Shown: positions 1-8,471 of the stretch, piece after piece
How positions within the stretch are numbered: position 1 is the first letter of the stretch
Layout of the letters: each line of letters opens with the position of its first letter
Assembly (NCBI RefSeq): GCF_030519375.1
Contig: NZ_JAUMKB010000001.1
Location: forward strand, 310,001-374,000
Direction: 5' to 3'
Length of the DNA: 64,000 nt
Source: Mucilaginibacter tolerans
Lineage (GTDB): Bacteria; Bacteroidota; Bacteroidia; Sphingobacteriales; Sphingobacteriaceae
Translations under genes and position numbers: made by a program
The notes under the pieces: generated by a model
Database searches by the model: none
The model's input: the letters and a program-made list of their open reading frames with translations, nothing else
What the model was told of the DNA's origin: nothing

Positions 1-756
1 ATCAATAAAATGATTATCCGGTTGCAGAATGAGTGAACCCGGATGTTTGTCGAGCCATGCACTAAGAGTAGACTGCTCATAAGTTATTTCTTTTAGCCTG
101 GAACCGCTCATCGGTCCCGCAGCCGCCTCGCCTGTAGCCTGGTACCACCAGGTGCCGCTGCTTTCGTCCTCAATAACTGCGTTATAATGCCTCGCACCCA
201 CCAAACGGAAATTTTGACGTACCCCATTAATAAGGGGGCTATAAACCCTACCCGAACGGCACATGGTACAATAGGTAACCAAAACTGGCAGCTTGCCCAC
301 ATTATCTTGTATTTTGTGATGATAGCCCAGGTAATTCAGCGGGTATGCTTTAGCAACGCCATCGCTTACCACGCCGAGCACAACATTAGTTTCGGGCACT
401 TTATTATCTATCGCATTGGCAAATTTGATATCCACAGGTTCTTCAAACATTGCCGAGGCTTTGTAGCCAATGTCAGTCACGTAAAAACTGGCTAATCCTA
501 TCACCAAAACTACTCCTTTTACCCAGCGACCCTTTTTTGTATTGTTTGCAAAAAATTTAAATAAATACCAAAACAATAGCAAGCCACCTGCTATTCGCAA
601 CGGCAGTATTATTTTTTCAAGATAGTAACAAAGTTTTATGGCCTCCAGGTTCTGACTACCCGGAAATGGCATTAAAAGGTAAGCATGCAGCAAACCGGGG
701 AAAAACAGCAGGAACATACCTGCCCAGAATAAAAATGGCTGTGTACTCTTTTTCAC
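1..756 (-). CDS. DUF3179 domain membrane protein (partial, 3' end outside window)
   Basis: The frame runs open from the left edge back to a GTG at 756 (a TTG at 765 is an alternative; an in-frame TAG lies just upstream). The 252 visible residues start with a hydrophobic N-terminus and two or three predicted membrane spans, followed by a soluble part with the signature TYCTMCRSGRVYSP and a downstream region ending in W-Y-Q-A-T-G and G-S-R-L. These are hallmarks of the DUF3179 family, whose biochemical role is unknown; the paired cysteines suggest metal or redox chemistry. A GAGAGGAG stretch abuts the GTG. The C-terminus lies outside the window. Family assignment is firm, the exact start is not. 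Confidence 0.72.
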   Translation of the reverse strand, partial: MKKSTQPFLFWAGMFLLFFPGLLHAYLLMPFPGSQNLEAIKLCYYLEKIILPLRIAGGLLLFWYLFKFFANNTKKGRWVKGVVLVIGLASFYVTDIGYKASAMFEEPVDIKFANAIDNKVPETNVVLGVVSDGVAKAYPLNYLGYHHKIQDNVGKLPVLVTYCTMCRSGRVYSPLINGVRQNFRLVGARHYNAVIEDESSGTWWYQATGEAAAGPMSGSRLKEITYEQSTLSAWLDKHPGSLILQPDNHFID

Positions 757-874
757 TCCTCTCAATTGGTTTTTGCCGTCTGCAACTGGTTGAATTAGCT
801 AATATATTAATTATATTAAGAAAAGCCAATTTGTTGAAAAAAGCCTATCATCTACATTTTTACTTTCAACTTAC

Positions 875-903
875 TTTGATATAAGTGTTGTAACATATTT
901 TTG
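875..903 (+). promoter_or_regulatory. Bacteroidota-type promoter of the DsbA-like gene
   Basis: TTTG at 875-878, a 17-base spacer and TATTTTTG at 896-903 match the Bacteroidota -33/-7 consensus (TTTG, TAnnTTTG). Transcription would start near 908-910, which argues that translation begins at the ATG at 926 rather than at 908. Confidence 0.55.
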
Positions 904-925
904 TATTATGAGAGCTACAGAAAAA

Positions 926-1633
926 ATGAAGGTTGAAATATGGTCGGATGTGATGTGCCCGTTCTGCTACATTGGTAAACGCCGTTTTGAGGAGGCTTTA
1001 GGGCAATTTGCAGATAAAGCTCAAATAGAACTTGAATGGAAAAGTTTTCAGCTTAATCCTAATATGAAGACCGACCCCACCCTGAATATCAATCAATATC
1101 TTGCTGATGTAAAAGGATGGACGCTTGATTATGCCCGTCGCATGAATGATCATGTGACCGAAATGGGGGCGCAGGTTGGCCTTACCTACGATTTTGACAA
1201 AGCTGTAGTTGCCAATAGCTTCAATGCACACCGCATTAGTCATTTAGCCAAAAAGGATGGCCTGGGCGATGCTATGGAAGAAGCCTTGTTCAAGGCCTAC
1301 TTTACTGAAGGCAAAAACATAGATGATAAAGAAACACTTGTCGATCTGGGTGTTTCTGTAGGCCTGAGAGCAGAAGAAATAAGGCAAACGCTGGATAGTC
1401 ATGATTTTGCTGATGCTGTAAAGCATGATATTACAGAAGCACAGCATCTGGGCATCCAAGGTGTGCCATTTTTTGTAATGAACAATAAATACGGAGTTTC
1501 CGGTGCACAGGCCGTTCCTGTTTTTGCAGAAACGCTTGAAAAATCATTCTCAGACTGGCAACAGGAAAATTCAAAACCCAAGCTTACCGTAATAGAAGGC
1601 GAAAGCTGCAGCCCGGATGGAGACTGCAGTTAA
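926..1633 (+). CDS. DsbA family oxidoreductase (FrnE-like)
   Basis: A cytoplasmic thioredoxin-fold protein of the DsbA/FrnE (2-hydroxychromene-2-carboxylate isomerase-like) group, predicted to act as a dithiol-disulfide oxidoreductase. The N-terminus reads KVEIWSDVMCPFCYIGK, with the CxxC pair at Cys11 and Cys14, followed by the helical insertion and the cis-proline segment QGVPFFV near the C-terminal third. No signal peptide is present, as expected for FrnE. The last residues contain CSPDGDCS, an extra cysteine pair also seen in FrnE relatives. The start at 926 was preferred over the in-frame ATG at 908 because a good promoter ends at 903 and family alignments begin at MKVEIW. Substrate unknown. 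Confidence 0.9.
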   Translation: MKVEIWSDVMCPFCYIGKRRFEEALGQFADKAQIELEWKSFQLNPNMKTDPTLNINQYLADVKGWTLDYARRMNDHVTEMGAQVGLTYDFDKAVVANSFNAHRISHLAKKDGLGDAMEEALFKAYFTEGKNIDDKETLVDLGVSVGLRAEEIRQTLDSHDFADAVKHDITEAQHLGIQGVPFFVMNNKYGVSGAQAVPVFAETLEKSFSDWQQENSKPKLTVIEGESCSPDGDCS

Positions 1634-1697
1634 ATTCTAACAAATTTCTAAACAGCCTTATGGTTTGGCGGTTGTAATTTAGGGCGCAAGCATTTAA

Positions 1698-1728
1698 ATT
1701 GCATTTATTTAAAATGTTGCTATCTTTG
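1698..1728 (+). promoter_or_regulatory. Probable promoter of the MFS gene
   Basis: ATTG at 1698-1701 and TATCTTTG at 1721-1728 are separated by 19 bases and resemble the Bacteroidota -33/-7 boxes. The MFS start codon lies 46 bases downstream. Confidence 0.45.
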
Positions 1729-1773
1729 TAATAAAGACACTTAGTGTATATTTTACACTAATGTTTACTTGAA

Positions 1774-2949
1774 ATGGATACAGCTTTGCATCAACCTGTT
1801 ACAACATCACGGCTGGCACTGCGCATTGCCGTTGGAGCTATGTTTTTCATGGCGGGCTTATGTTTTGCAAGCTGGGCATCACGTATACCAAGCATTCAGC
1901 AAACGCTGCATTTATCTGATGCAGGCCTGGGCGGCGTATTACTTGCTATCCCTACCGGGCTGATGTGTTCTCTACCTTTTACGGGTTGGATCATCACCAA
2001 AATTGGCAGCCGCAAACTGCTCATCATCGCCATTTGCTTATATGCCTGTTTTCTTGTCGGTTTAGGTGCCGCGCAAACCCCAGTAGAGCTGATTGCTTGT
2101 TTATGGTGTTTTGGTTTTGTAGGCAATGCAGCCAACATAGCAGTGAACACTCAAGCCGTTGCTGCCGAAAAGCTATATAAAAAACCAATCATGGCCTCGT
2201 TTCATGGTATCTGGAGCCTGGCAGGCTTCACCGGTGCGGGCATTGGTATTTTTATGATCGGACATAAGATCGTTCCTTTTCATCACTTCATTGTAATCCT
2301 GATATTGATTGTTATAGGGGTTGTTTTTACTTCGCGACAACTGAATGATGATAGCGGACTGGTTAGTAAAGAGGAAGTTATGGTACTCTCCATCCGCGAC
2401 CGCCTTCGCACTATGGTGCCGCTGCTTAAACTGGGCGTTATCGCTTTCTGTTCGATGATATGTGAAGGGACAATGTTTGACTGGAGCGGGGTGTACTTTA
2501 AAAAAGTAATTCATGCCGAAAATGGCTGGATTGGCGCCGGGTATTTCGCATTCATGTGTTTTATGGCGATGGGCCGGTTTGTTACCGACTGGTTTGCCGG
2601 GCAATTCGGATTGAAACGAACATTACAGATTAGCGGCACGCTAACAGCGGCAGGCTTACTGGTGTCTGTAATATTCCCATATCTATGGCCGTCTATCTTT
2701 GCATTTATGCTGGTCGGGATCGGTGTATCATCCGTAGTTCCAATGATATACAGTTCAGCCGGAAAAACGGCTACTATGTCTCCGGGCGTGGCACTGACTG
2801 CAGTATCTACTATCGGCTTTTCAGGGTTTATGATTGGTCCACCGCTTATCGGATTTATTGCAGGGATAGCAACGTTAAGGGCATCATTCCTGTTGATTGC
2901 CTGTATGGGAATGTGCGTGGCTCTCCTTTCGAGCAAAGCAAAGCTGTAA
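1774..2949 (+). CDS. MFS transporter, YbjJ-like
   Basis: A 391-residue inner membrane protein with about 12 hydrophobic segments. The first span and loop (MFFMAGLCFASWASRIPSIQ) resemble the YbjJ group of the major facilitator superfamily, where the segment ASWASRIP is conserved. Family members are annotated only broadly as MFS carriers, and the substrate cannot be read from the sequence. It has its own promoter-like boxes upstream and converges on the antiporter gene with only 13 bases between the two stop codons; no hairpin is visible there. Length is normal for the family and no frame problem was seen. Confidence 0.85.
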   Translation: MDTALHQPVTTSRLALRIAVGAMFFMAGLCFASWASRIPSIQQTLHLSDAGLGGVLLAIPTGLMCSLPFTGWIITKIGSRKLLIIAICLYACFLVGLGAAQTPVELIACLWCFGFVGNAANIAVNTQAVAAEKLYKKPIMASFHGIWSLAGFTGAGIGIFMIGHKIVPFHHFIVILILIVIGVVFTSRQLNDDSGLVSKEEVMVLSIRDRLRTMVPLLKLGVIAFCSMICEGTMFDWSGVYFKKVIHAENGWIGAGYFAFMCFMAMGRFVTDWFAGQFGLKRTLQISGTLTAAGLLVSVIFPYLWPSIFAFMLVGIGVSSVVPMIYSSAGKTATMSPGVALTAVSTIGFSGFMIGPPLIGFIAGIATLRASFLLIACMGMCVALLSSKAKL

Positions 2950-2962
2950 TCAACTGACTTCC

Positions 2963-4201
2963 TTAAAAAACTTTTAGTCTTGCAGCAACCTTACCGATTG
3001 TAAGGCCCTGTACTACAATAGAAAATATCACAATGATATAGGTAATCAGCACCAATTCATCGCGATGCATACTTTGAGGTAAGGAAAGAGCCATTGCTAC
3101 CGACAAGCCTCCCCTCAAACCACCCCAGACCAAAATTGCCACAGCATTTTTTTCAAATTTTATTTTAACCCTCATTAGCAATACCGGGAAGTAAACTGAC
3201 ACCCATCGCGCCAGCAAAACAACCAGGATCATAGCAAATCCTATGAAAACTATGGTTGAATATATTTTTACCTGGAGTATTTGCATACCGATAAGCAGAA
3301 ACAATATGGCATTAAATATCTCATCTATCAGATCCCAGAATTTGCCGAGATAATCCCATGAAGTTTGTGAAAAAGCGATGCCACGCACTTTTGAGCCAAT
3401 AATGATACCAGTAACAATTATTGCCAATGGCGCCGAAATATGCAGACGGTCTGCGATGGTGTAACCTAGCGTTACAGTGGCTAAAGTGATCAACACTTCC
3501 ACACGGTAGTTGGCAATAGACCTGATAAAAAAGTAAGCAACATACCCCATTGCCGCGCCAAATAGAATGCCACCGCCGGCTTCTTTAAGAAAAAGCAGGA
3601 TGGCATTCGTAGCCGAAAAATTACTGCCCTTGCCGGTAGCAACTTCAAAGATCGTGAGGAAAACCACCACACCTACCCCGTCATTAAACAAAGATTCACC
3701 GGTAATTTTCAGCTCCAGCGATTTGGGGATACCCGCCCTTTTCAATATGGCCATTACGGCAATTGGATCGGTTGGCGACAGCAGTGCACCAAATAACAAG
3801 CAGTCGATATAAGGTATTTGCACGCCAAATAACCGGAAGAGATAATACGATAACAGACTAACCAGAAAGGTAGAAATAAACACCCCGATTGTAGCTAAAA
3901 TTAGCACGGGCCAAAACTCCTTTTTCAGTTTATCTGCGTCAATATGAATGGCCCCTGCAAAGAGCAAAAAGCTCAGCATGATCTTTAAAAGCACCTGACC
4001 AAAATCAATACCCGAAACAATACTGTGTGCCCGTGCTGAAAACGAAGGGAAGATATTGCCAAGAATAACAATGAGAATTGACGAGAACAAAGCCAGTACC
4101 ATAATCCCGATGGTGGGCGGCCATTTTATCCACCGGTCGTTTACATAGGCAAACAAGGCAGCTAACGCTATGATAATAGAAATGATCTGGTAAGTTGCCA
4201 T
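2963..4201 (-). CDS. CPA1-family sodium/proton antiporter
   Basis: A 412-residue polytopic membrane protein of the cation:proton antiporter-1 (NhaP/NHE) family, which exchanges Na+ (or K+) for protons across the inner membrane. The diagnostic stretch is LLSPTDPIAVMAILKRAG followed by GESLFNDGVGVVVF; the FND segment contains the conserved ion-binding aspartate of this family. A later conserved arginine-rich turn is WGGLRGGLSVAMALSLP, again typical. There is no cytoplasmic RCK/TrkA tail, so the protein is the short form. It is transcribed alone, divergent from nothing close by and convergent with the MFS gene. Ion preference cannot be decided. Confidence 0.92.
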   Translation of the reverse strand: MATYQIISIIIALAALFAYVNDRWIKWPPTIGIMVLALFSSILIVILGNIFPSFSARAHSIVSGIDFGQVLLKIMLSFLLFAGAIHIDADKLKKEFWPVLILATIGVFISTFLVSLLSYYLFRLFGVQIPYIDCLLFGALLSPTDPIAVMAILKRAGIPKSLELKITGESLFNDGVGVVVFLTIFEVATGKGSNFSATNAILLFLKEAGGGILFGAAMGYVAYFFIRSIANYRVEVLITLATVTLGYTIADRLHISAPLAIIVTGIIIGSKVRGIAFSQTSWDYLGKFWDLIDEIFNAILFLLIGMQILQVKIYSTIVFIGFAMILVVLLARWVSVYFPVLLMRVKIKFEKNAVAILVWGGLRGGLSVAMALSLPQSMHRDELVLITYIIVIFSIVVQGLTIGKVAARLKVF

Positions 4202-4352
4202 GCGACCCGATTAGTGTAAACGTCGCTAAAATACTGTTTTTGGGTGGTTTAGTTATAAAGGTGAAAAGCAATCCTAACCACTACAAGCTATAAACTCCTT
4301 GCAACCTATCTAGCATCCAGATAGAAGAAATATTTCAATGTTTATTAAAAAG

Positions 4353-4388
4353 CAATGTCACCCTGTATCTGCCCACAGGATGACATTG
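4353..4388 (-). terminator. Intrinsic terminator of the alpha-galactosidase gene
   Basis: A 14-bp stem (4353-4366 with 4375-4388, one G-U pair) and an 8-base loop, followed on the minus strand by CTTTTTAA. It sits 10 bases past the stop codon of the GH27 gene. Confidence 0.75.
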
Positions 4389-4398
4389 TGATCGGTTG

Positions 4399-5604
4399 TT
4401 ATTTAGTAAGCTTCAGCATCACCACATCATGCGATGGTATGGTTTGCTTGAATGCTTTTTGCGTGGTGCCTACATCCTTATGTGCCCACAGATCACGCAG
4501 TTTGTAATTGTTTTTGCTGAAATCGACGTCGGTATTGGATACTTTGTCCTGTATCAAATGCCCTGCCCAGTCAAAATTGACCGTCTGCGAACGGTCTGAA
4601 CGGTTCAGGAACAACACGGCCAGGTTACCGTCGCTTAACGGCTTAACCAATATTTCCATGCCATCAAACTGGTAATATTTGAAACACTCCACTCCAAGTG
4701 CGTCCTGGTTTACGGCTATTGCTTCCTTATTAGTCAGGATGGTTTTGGTGTCTTCCGACATCGAGTGCAGATTATTCCCGGCCATCAAAGGAGCAGCCAG
4801 CATGCACCAGATTGAGAAGTGCGAGCGGTCTTCGGCAACACTCATTCCGTTGCCTACTTCCAACATGTCAGGGTCATTCCAATGTCCCGGACCTGCATAT
4901 TGCCTGATGCTATCCTGTTTGTCCAGGATGTTCAGTACGCTTTGTGGTGTCCAGCCACCTTTGGTAAGACTCTTATCAAAATATGGGCCTATGTCCCCGG
5001 TTGTCCTCCAAAGCTGACCTGCTTTTGCTCCCCACGCCCATGGACGATTAGTCCCCCATTCGCACAGGCTGAAAACAATCGGTCTGCCAGTGGCTTTCAG
5101 TGCTTTGCTCATTAACATATATGATTCACGGGCATTTTGACCTTCCGCATTACACCAGTCAAATTTCAGGTAATCAACACCCCATGATGCATATAACCTG
5201 GCGTCCTCATATTCATGGCCACGGGTGCCAGGATAGCCAGCGCAGGTTTTAACTCCCGCACAGTTGTATATCCCGAATTTCATCCCTTTTGAATGCACAT
5301 AATCAGCAAACGCTTTCATCCCATTAGGAAACTTTTGGGGATCTGCCACCAATTGCCCGTTAGCATCACGCTCCATGCTCATCCAGCCATCATCCAACAC
5401 AAAGTAGGTATAACCTGCATCGCGCATACCCGATGATACATAAGCATCCACCATACTTTTCAGTAAGGGTTCGTCAATTTTAGTTTGAAAAATGTTCCAG
5501 GTGTTCCAGCCCATGGGCGGTGTAAGAGCCAGATTTTCTGATTTTTGGGCAAAAAGGTGCGCGCTGGCCAATACCAAAGCAAATAAGGTAAATAGTTTTT
5601 TCAT
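4399..5604 (-). CDS. GH27 alpha-galactosidase, secreted
   Basis: A 401-residue glycoside hydrolase family 27 enzyme that releases terminal alpha-galactose residues. An N-terminal signal peptide (MKKLFTLFALVLASAHLFAQ) sends it to the periplasm or outside. The mature part begins with the family block LALTPPMGWNTWN; the nucleophile is Asp149 in YLKFDWCN and the acid/base is Asp204 in LWRTTGDI, by analogy with Asp170 and Asp231 of human alpha-galactosidase A. The GHWNDPDMLEVG block follows, and a beta-sandwich C-terminal domain completes a normal-length protein. A TATATTTG box at 5632-5639 suggests its own promoter. The AraC regulator directly upstream on the same strand probably controls galactoside use; that link is inference. 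Confidence 0.95.
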   Translation of the reverse strand: MKKLFTLFALVLASAHLFAQKSENLALTPPMGWNTWNIFQTKIDEPLLKSMVDAYVSSGMRDAGYTYFVLDDGWMSMERDANGQLVADPQKFPNGMKAFADYVHSKGMKFGIYNCAGVKTCAGYPGTRGHEYEDARLYASWGVDYLKFDWCNAEGQNARESYMLMSKALKATGRPIVFSLCEWGTNRPWAWGAKAGQLWRTTGDIGPYFDKSLTKGGWTPQSVLNILDKQDSIRQYAGPGHWNDPDMLEVGNGMSVAEDRSHFSIWCMLAAPLMAGNNLHSMSEDTKTILTNKEAIAVNQDALGVECFKYYQFDGMEILVKPLSDGNLAVLFLNRSDRSQTVNFDWAGHLIQDKVSNTDVDFSKNNYKLRDLWAHKDVGTTQKAFKQTIPSHDVVMLKLTK

Positions 5605-5631
5605 GAGTAAAGAGGTTTATAATTGTTTTCT

Positions 5632-5639
5632 CAAATATA
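5632..5639 (-). promoter_or_regulatory. -7 box of the alpha-galactosidase gene
   Basis: On the minus strand this reads TATATTTG, matching TAnnTTTG, 27 bases before the start codon. No convincing -33 TTTG lies at the right distance, as may be expected of an activator-dependent promoter. Confidence 0.4.
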
Positions 5640-5709
5640 TAATGTTTTGAGGACAGTTATAAGGAATCGATGATTCGTTAGCCGGCGACCAGTTAACTGA
5701 TTTACAACC

Positions 5710-6585
5710 TCAAATAAAAACCCTATTGCCGGTATAGGTCTCCCTAAACTCTCTGGGAATACAGAGTTTTTTGCGCTTAAATACGCGATTGAAATTGGAG
5801 ATGTTGTTGAACCCGCATTTGTAGGCGATTTCGGCGACGGTGTTATTGGTATCGATGAGCATCCGCGACGCGTGCCCCAGGCGGATCTCATTAAGGCTAT
5901 CGATAAATGTTTTACCCGTATGTTTTTTAATAAACCGGCTAAAAGAAGCTTCGGGCATGTTTGCTATTCGTGATACTTCGGCCAGGGATACCTGCTTATG
6001 GTAATTATTATTCATGTATTCAAACACCTTCTCTAAGCGCCGGCTGTTATAATTGAACCTTTCGTCGTTGAAAACAGGGTCGGAAAGCATTCGCATATTG
6101 CGTGATATCGAAAGGCTGTGTAAAATAGTTAACAATTCAAGCACCGAATCAAACCCGTGTTTTTTATCCAATGAAAGTAAACGATCGAGCAGGGAATGAG
6201 CCACTTCTTGCGAAAACAATATTCCTGATTGCGACCCCTCCAGCATGCTTTTTATAAAACTAAGCTGATTTCTGTTCAGGAAGAGCTCGTCAAATAAGTC
6301 TTTATGGAACTGGATAGTTACTTCGGTAAATTCGTCGCTCTGGCATTGATGAGCACCCCAGGTGTGATATAGATTGGGCCCGATCAGCACAAGTTCGATA
6401 TGATCTATCACCTCCATATGGCCGCCTATTACCCGTTTCGCTCCTTTTGCATTCAAAATCAGATTTAACTCGTATTCCTCATGGTAATGCAGCGGGGAAT
6501 CAAATTTTTGTTTAATCCTCGAAAAAATCGTAAAGCAATCATTAGGCGTCAAAGGGGTGATTTCCCTCATCACATGATTGATCAT
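5710..6585 (-). CDS. AraC family transcriptional regulator
   Basis: A 291-residue regulator with an N-terminal cupin-like sensing domain (residues about 15-110, with HYHEEYELNLIL typical of the metal- or sugar-binding cupin) and a C-terminal double helix-turn-helix (about 190-285, with SFSRFIKKHTGKTF and EIAYKCGFNNISNFNRVFKR). AraC proteins of this layout activate carbohydrate genes. It lies 105 bases upstream of the GH27 gene on the same strand, so regulation of alpha-galactoside breakdown is a reasonable inference. An in-frame ATG at 6570 is an alternative start. The 281-bp region to the Mla operon is a divergent promoter region. Confidence 0.9.
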   Translation of the reverse strand: MINHVMREITPLTPNDCFTIFSRIKQKFDSPLHYHEEYELNLILNAKGAKRVIGGHMEVIDHIELVLIGPNLYHTWGAHQCQSDEFTEVTIQFHKDLFDELFLNRNQLSFIKSMLEGSQSGILFSQEVAHSLLDRLLSLDKKHGFDSVLELLTILHSLSISRNMRMLSDPVFNDERFNYNSRRLEKVFEYMNNNYHKQVSLAEVSRIANMPEASFSRFIKKHTGKTFIDSLNEIRLGHASRMLIDTNNTVAEIAYKCGFNNISNFNRVFKRKKLCIPREFRETYTGNRVFI

Positions 6586-6850
6586 AGGTCAGGTATTATA
6601 TAGTTATCTGTTTAAAACTGGCGCGATATTGACGCAATATAAACTTACTTGATTTTTGTGACATTGTCAACCCAGACTAGTGCCTTTTCCGAATATTTTT
6701 TATTACAAAACATTTGTGAATCAGCAGGGTTTTTCAGGATATTGTTATCATAGTTTATTAGAAGGTACTTTTATGTTTATGAAAAATCATTTTTCAACTT
6801 TGATTCGTAAGTTTTTGCAACGACAGCATCGTTCATATCTTCATAAATAA

Positions 6851-6858
6851 TACCTTTG
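6851..6858 (+). promoter_or_regulatory. -7 box of the Mla-type operon
   Basis: TACCTTTG matches TAnnTTTG and ends only 8 bases before the ATG of the permease gene, implying a very short or absent leader. No clear -33 TTTG is found 17-19 bases upstream. Confidence 0.4.
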
Positions 6859-6866
6859 CCCCGTTA

Positions 6867-7676
6867 ATGAGCACCATAAACAAATCACCTGTGCCAGCTG
6901 CAAAAAAGGGCCCGTCGTTTAAAACGCGCCTGTCGAATGCTTTTGTTACGCTTTACAACATCAACAATTTTATACTTCGATTTTTCAGGCAGGCTTTTGT
7001 TCCGCCATTTGAGTTTAAGGAGGTGATGCGACAATGCTACGAAACCGGCGTTCGCTCATTTACTCTGATCACATTCACAGGCTTTATTACCGGTTTGATT
7101 TTCACCAAGCAGTCAAGGCCGTCTCTGGCAAATTTCGGCGCACAATCATGGCTGCCGTCTTTGGTTTCAATTGCTATTATGCGTGCACTGGCACCGCTGA
7201 TAACCGCGCTTATAGCCGCGGGAAAAGTTGGATCGAGCATAGGCGCTGAACTGGGTTCCATGCGGGTAACTGAACAGATCGATGCAATGGAAGTATCGGG
7301 CACTAAACCATTCAAATTTTTGGTTTGTACCAGGGTATTGGCAACAACGCTCACCATACCCATATTGGCCACTTATACAGGTTTTATAGCATTATTGGGG
7401 GGGTATCTGAATGTTTCAGTAAATGAAGGCACAAGTTACACTACATTTATGGAGCAGGTTTTTGAGCCGCTTACATTTGTTGATTTTGTTGCATCTTTAG
7501 CTAAAGCTATTGTTTTCGGCTTTACAATCGGAATTGTGGGTTGTTATCAGGGATACTATTCTACCAAAGGCACTGAAGGCGTAGGTAAGGCGGCTAACGG
7601 AGCTGTTGTAACTGCCATGTTTTTGGTGTTTGTTGAAGAAATATTGATCGTACAAATAGCAGGCTGGTTCCGCTAA
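6867..7676 (+). CDS. mlaE: MlaE family lipid ABC transporter permease
   Basis: A 269-residue inner membrane permease of the MlaE/YrbE family, which moves phospholipids between inner and outer membrane as part of an MCE-type ABC system. The family signature GKVGSSIGAELGSMRVTEQ followed by IDAMEV is intact, and about five to six membrane spans are predicted. The gene opens an operon: the ATPase starts 3 bases after its stop and the MCE protein follows. The N-terminal tail of about 30 residues is basic and would be cytoplasmic. The mlaA, mlaB and mlaC genes are not adjacent, the usual arrangement in Bacteroidota, where only the EFD core is clustered. Confidence 0.93.
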   Translation: MSTINKSPVPAAKKGPSFKTRLSNAFVTLYNINNFILRFFRQAFVPPFEFKEVMRQCYETGVRSFTLITFTGFITGLIFTKQSRPSLANFGAQSWLPSLVSIAIMRALAPLITALIAAGKVGSSIGAELGSMRVTEQIDAMEVSGTKPFKFLVCTRVLATTLTIPILATYTGFIALLGGYLNVSVNEGTSYTTFMEQVFEPLTFVDFVASLAKAIVFGFTIGIVGCYQGYYSTKGTEGVGKAANGAVVTAMFLVFVEEILIVQIAGWFR

Positions 7677-7679
7677 TAT

Positions 7680-8453
7680 ATGGAAAAGGGCAAAGCAAAT
7701 ATCGACTATCAAAATAAAGTAATCACCATCAGGGGCTTGGAAAAATCCTTTGGTGATTTTGAGGTATTGCGCGGGATCGATCTTGACCTTTACCAGGGAG
7801 AAAATCTGGTGGTGCTAGGACGATCAGGAACAGGGAAATCAGTACTGATCAAAATTATATCCGGTTTGCTTAAAGCAGATAAAGGTGAGGTAAATGTATT
7901 GGGCTGCAATCTGAATACCATAACCGAAAAAGAATTGCAGGAACTTAGGGTAAGAATTGGATTTTCGTTCCAGAACAGTGCATTGTACGATAGTATGACT
8001 GTTCGCAAGAACCTTGAATTCCCACTTGTTCGAAACCAGAAAGGTATTACGCGTACCGAAATAAATACCTCGGTGGAACGTGTACTGGATGCTGTTGGCT
8101 TACTACATACGATCAACCAAATGCCATCTGAACTATCAGGCGGGCAACGGAAGCGCATAGGCATTGCCCGTACCTTGATATTAAATCCCGAGATTATGCT
8201 GTATGATGAACCGACAGCAGGCCTCGACCCGATTACGTGCATTGAAATTAATGATCTGATCAACGAGGTTCAACAAAACTTTCATACCTCCTCGATCATA
8301 ATTACACACGACCTAACCTGTGCAAAAAGCACAGGCGATAGGATAGCGATGCTGCTCGACGGCCAATTTCAGCGGGTCGGATCATTTGATGAGGTGTTTA
8401 GCACGAATGATGATCGTGTAAAACCATTTTTTGAATATAACTTTATACAATAA
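7680..8453 (+). CDS. mlaF: MlaF-type ABC transporter ATP-binding protein
   Basis: A 257-residue ABC ATPase powering the MlaE permease. The Walker A motif is LGRSGTGKSVLIK, the signature is LSGGQRKRIGIA and the Walker B with catalytic glutamate is IMLYDEPTAGLDP; a switch histidine occurs in IIITHDL. The C-terminal tail mentioning RVGSFDEVF is typical of the MlaF/Ttg2A branch, whose extension contacts partner subunits. The start follows the permease stop by 3 bases, so the two are co-translated. All catalytic elements are present and the length is normal. Confidence 0.94.
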   Translation: MEKGKANIDYQNKVITIRGLEKSFGDFEVLRGIDLDLYQGENLVVLGRSGTGKSVLIKIISGLLKADKGEVNVLGCNLNTITEKELQELRVRIGFSFQNSALYDSMTVRKNLEFPLVRNQKGITRTEINTSVERVLDAVGLLHTINQMPSELSGGQRKRIGIARTLILNPEIMLYDEPTAGLDPITCIEINDLINEVQQNFHTSSIIITHDLTCAKSTGDRIAMLLDGQFQRVGSFDEVFSTNDDRVKPFFEYNFIQ

Positions 8454-8471
8454 GCTATTAGCCACAACAAT

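Noticed and set aside
187-495. Plus-strand open frame of about 100 codons opposite the DUF3179 gene
   Set aside because: The minus strand carries a clear family signature in this region; the plus frame has no recognisable protein features.
6586-6866. Searched for a riboswitch or small RNA in the divergent AraC/Mla gap
   Set aside because: Only AT-rich sequence and a -7-like box were seen; no conserved stem set.
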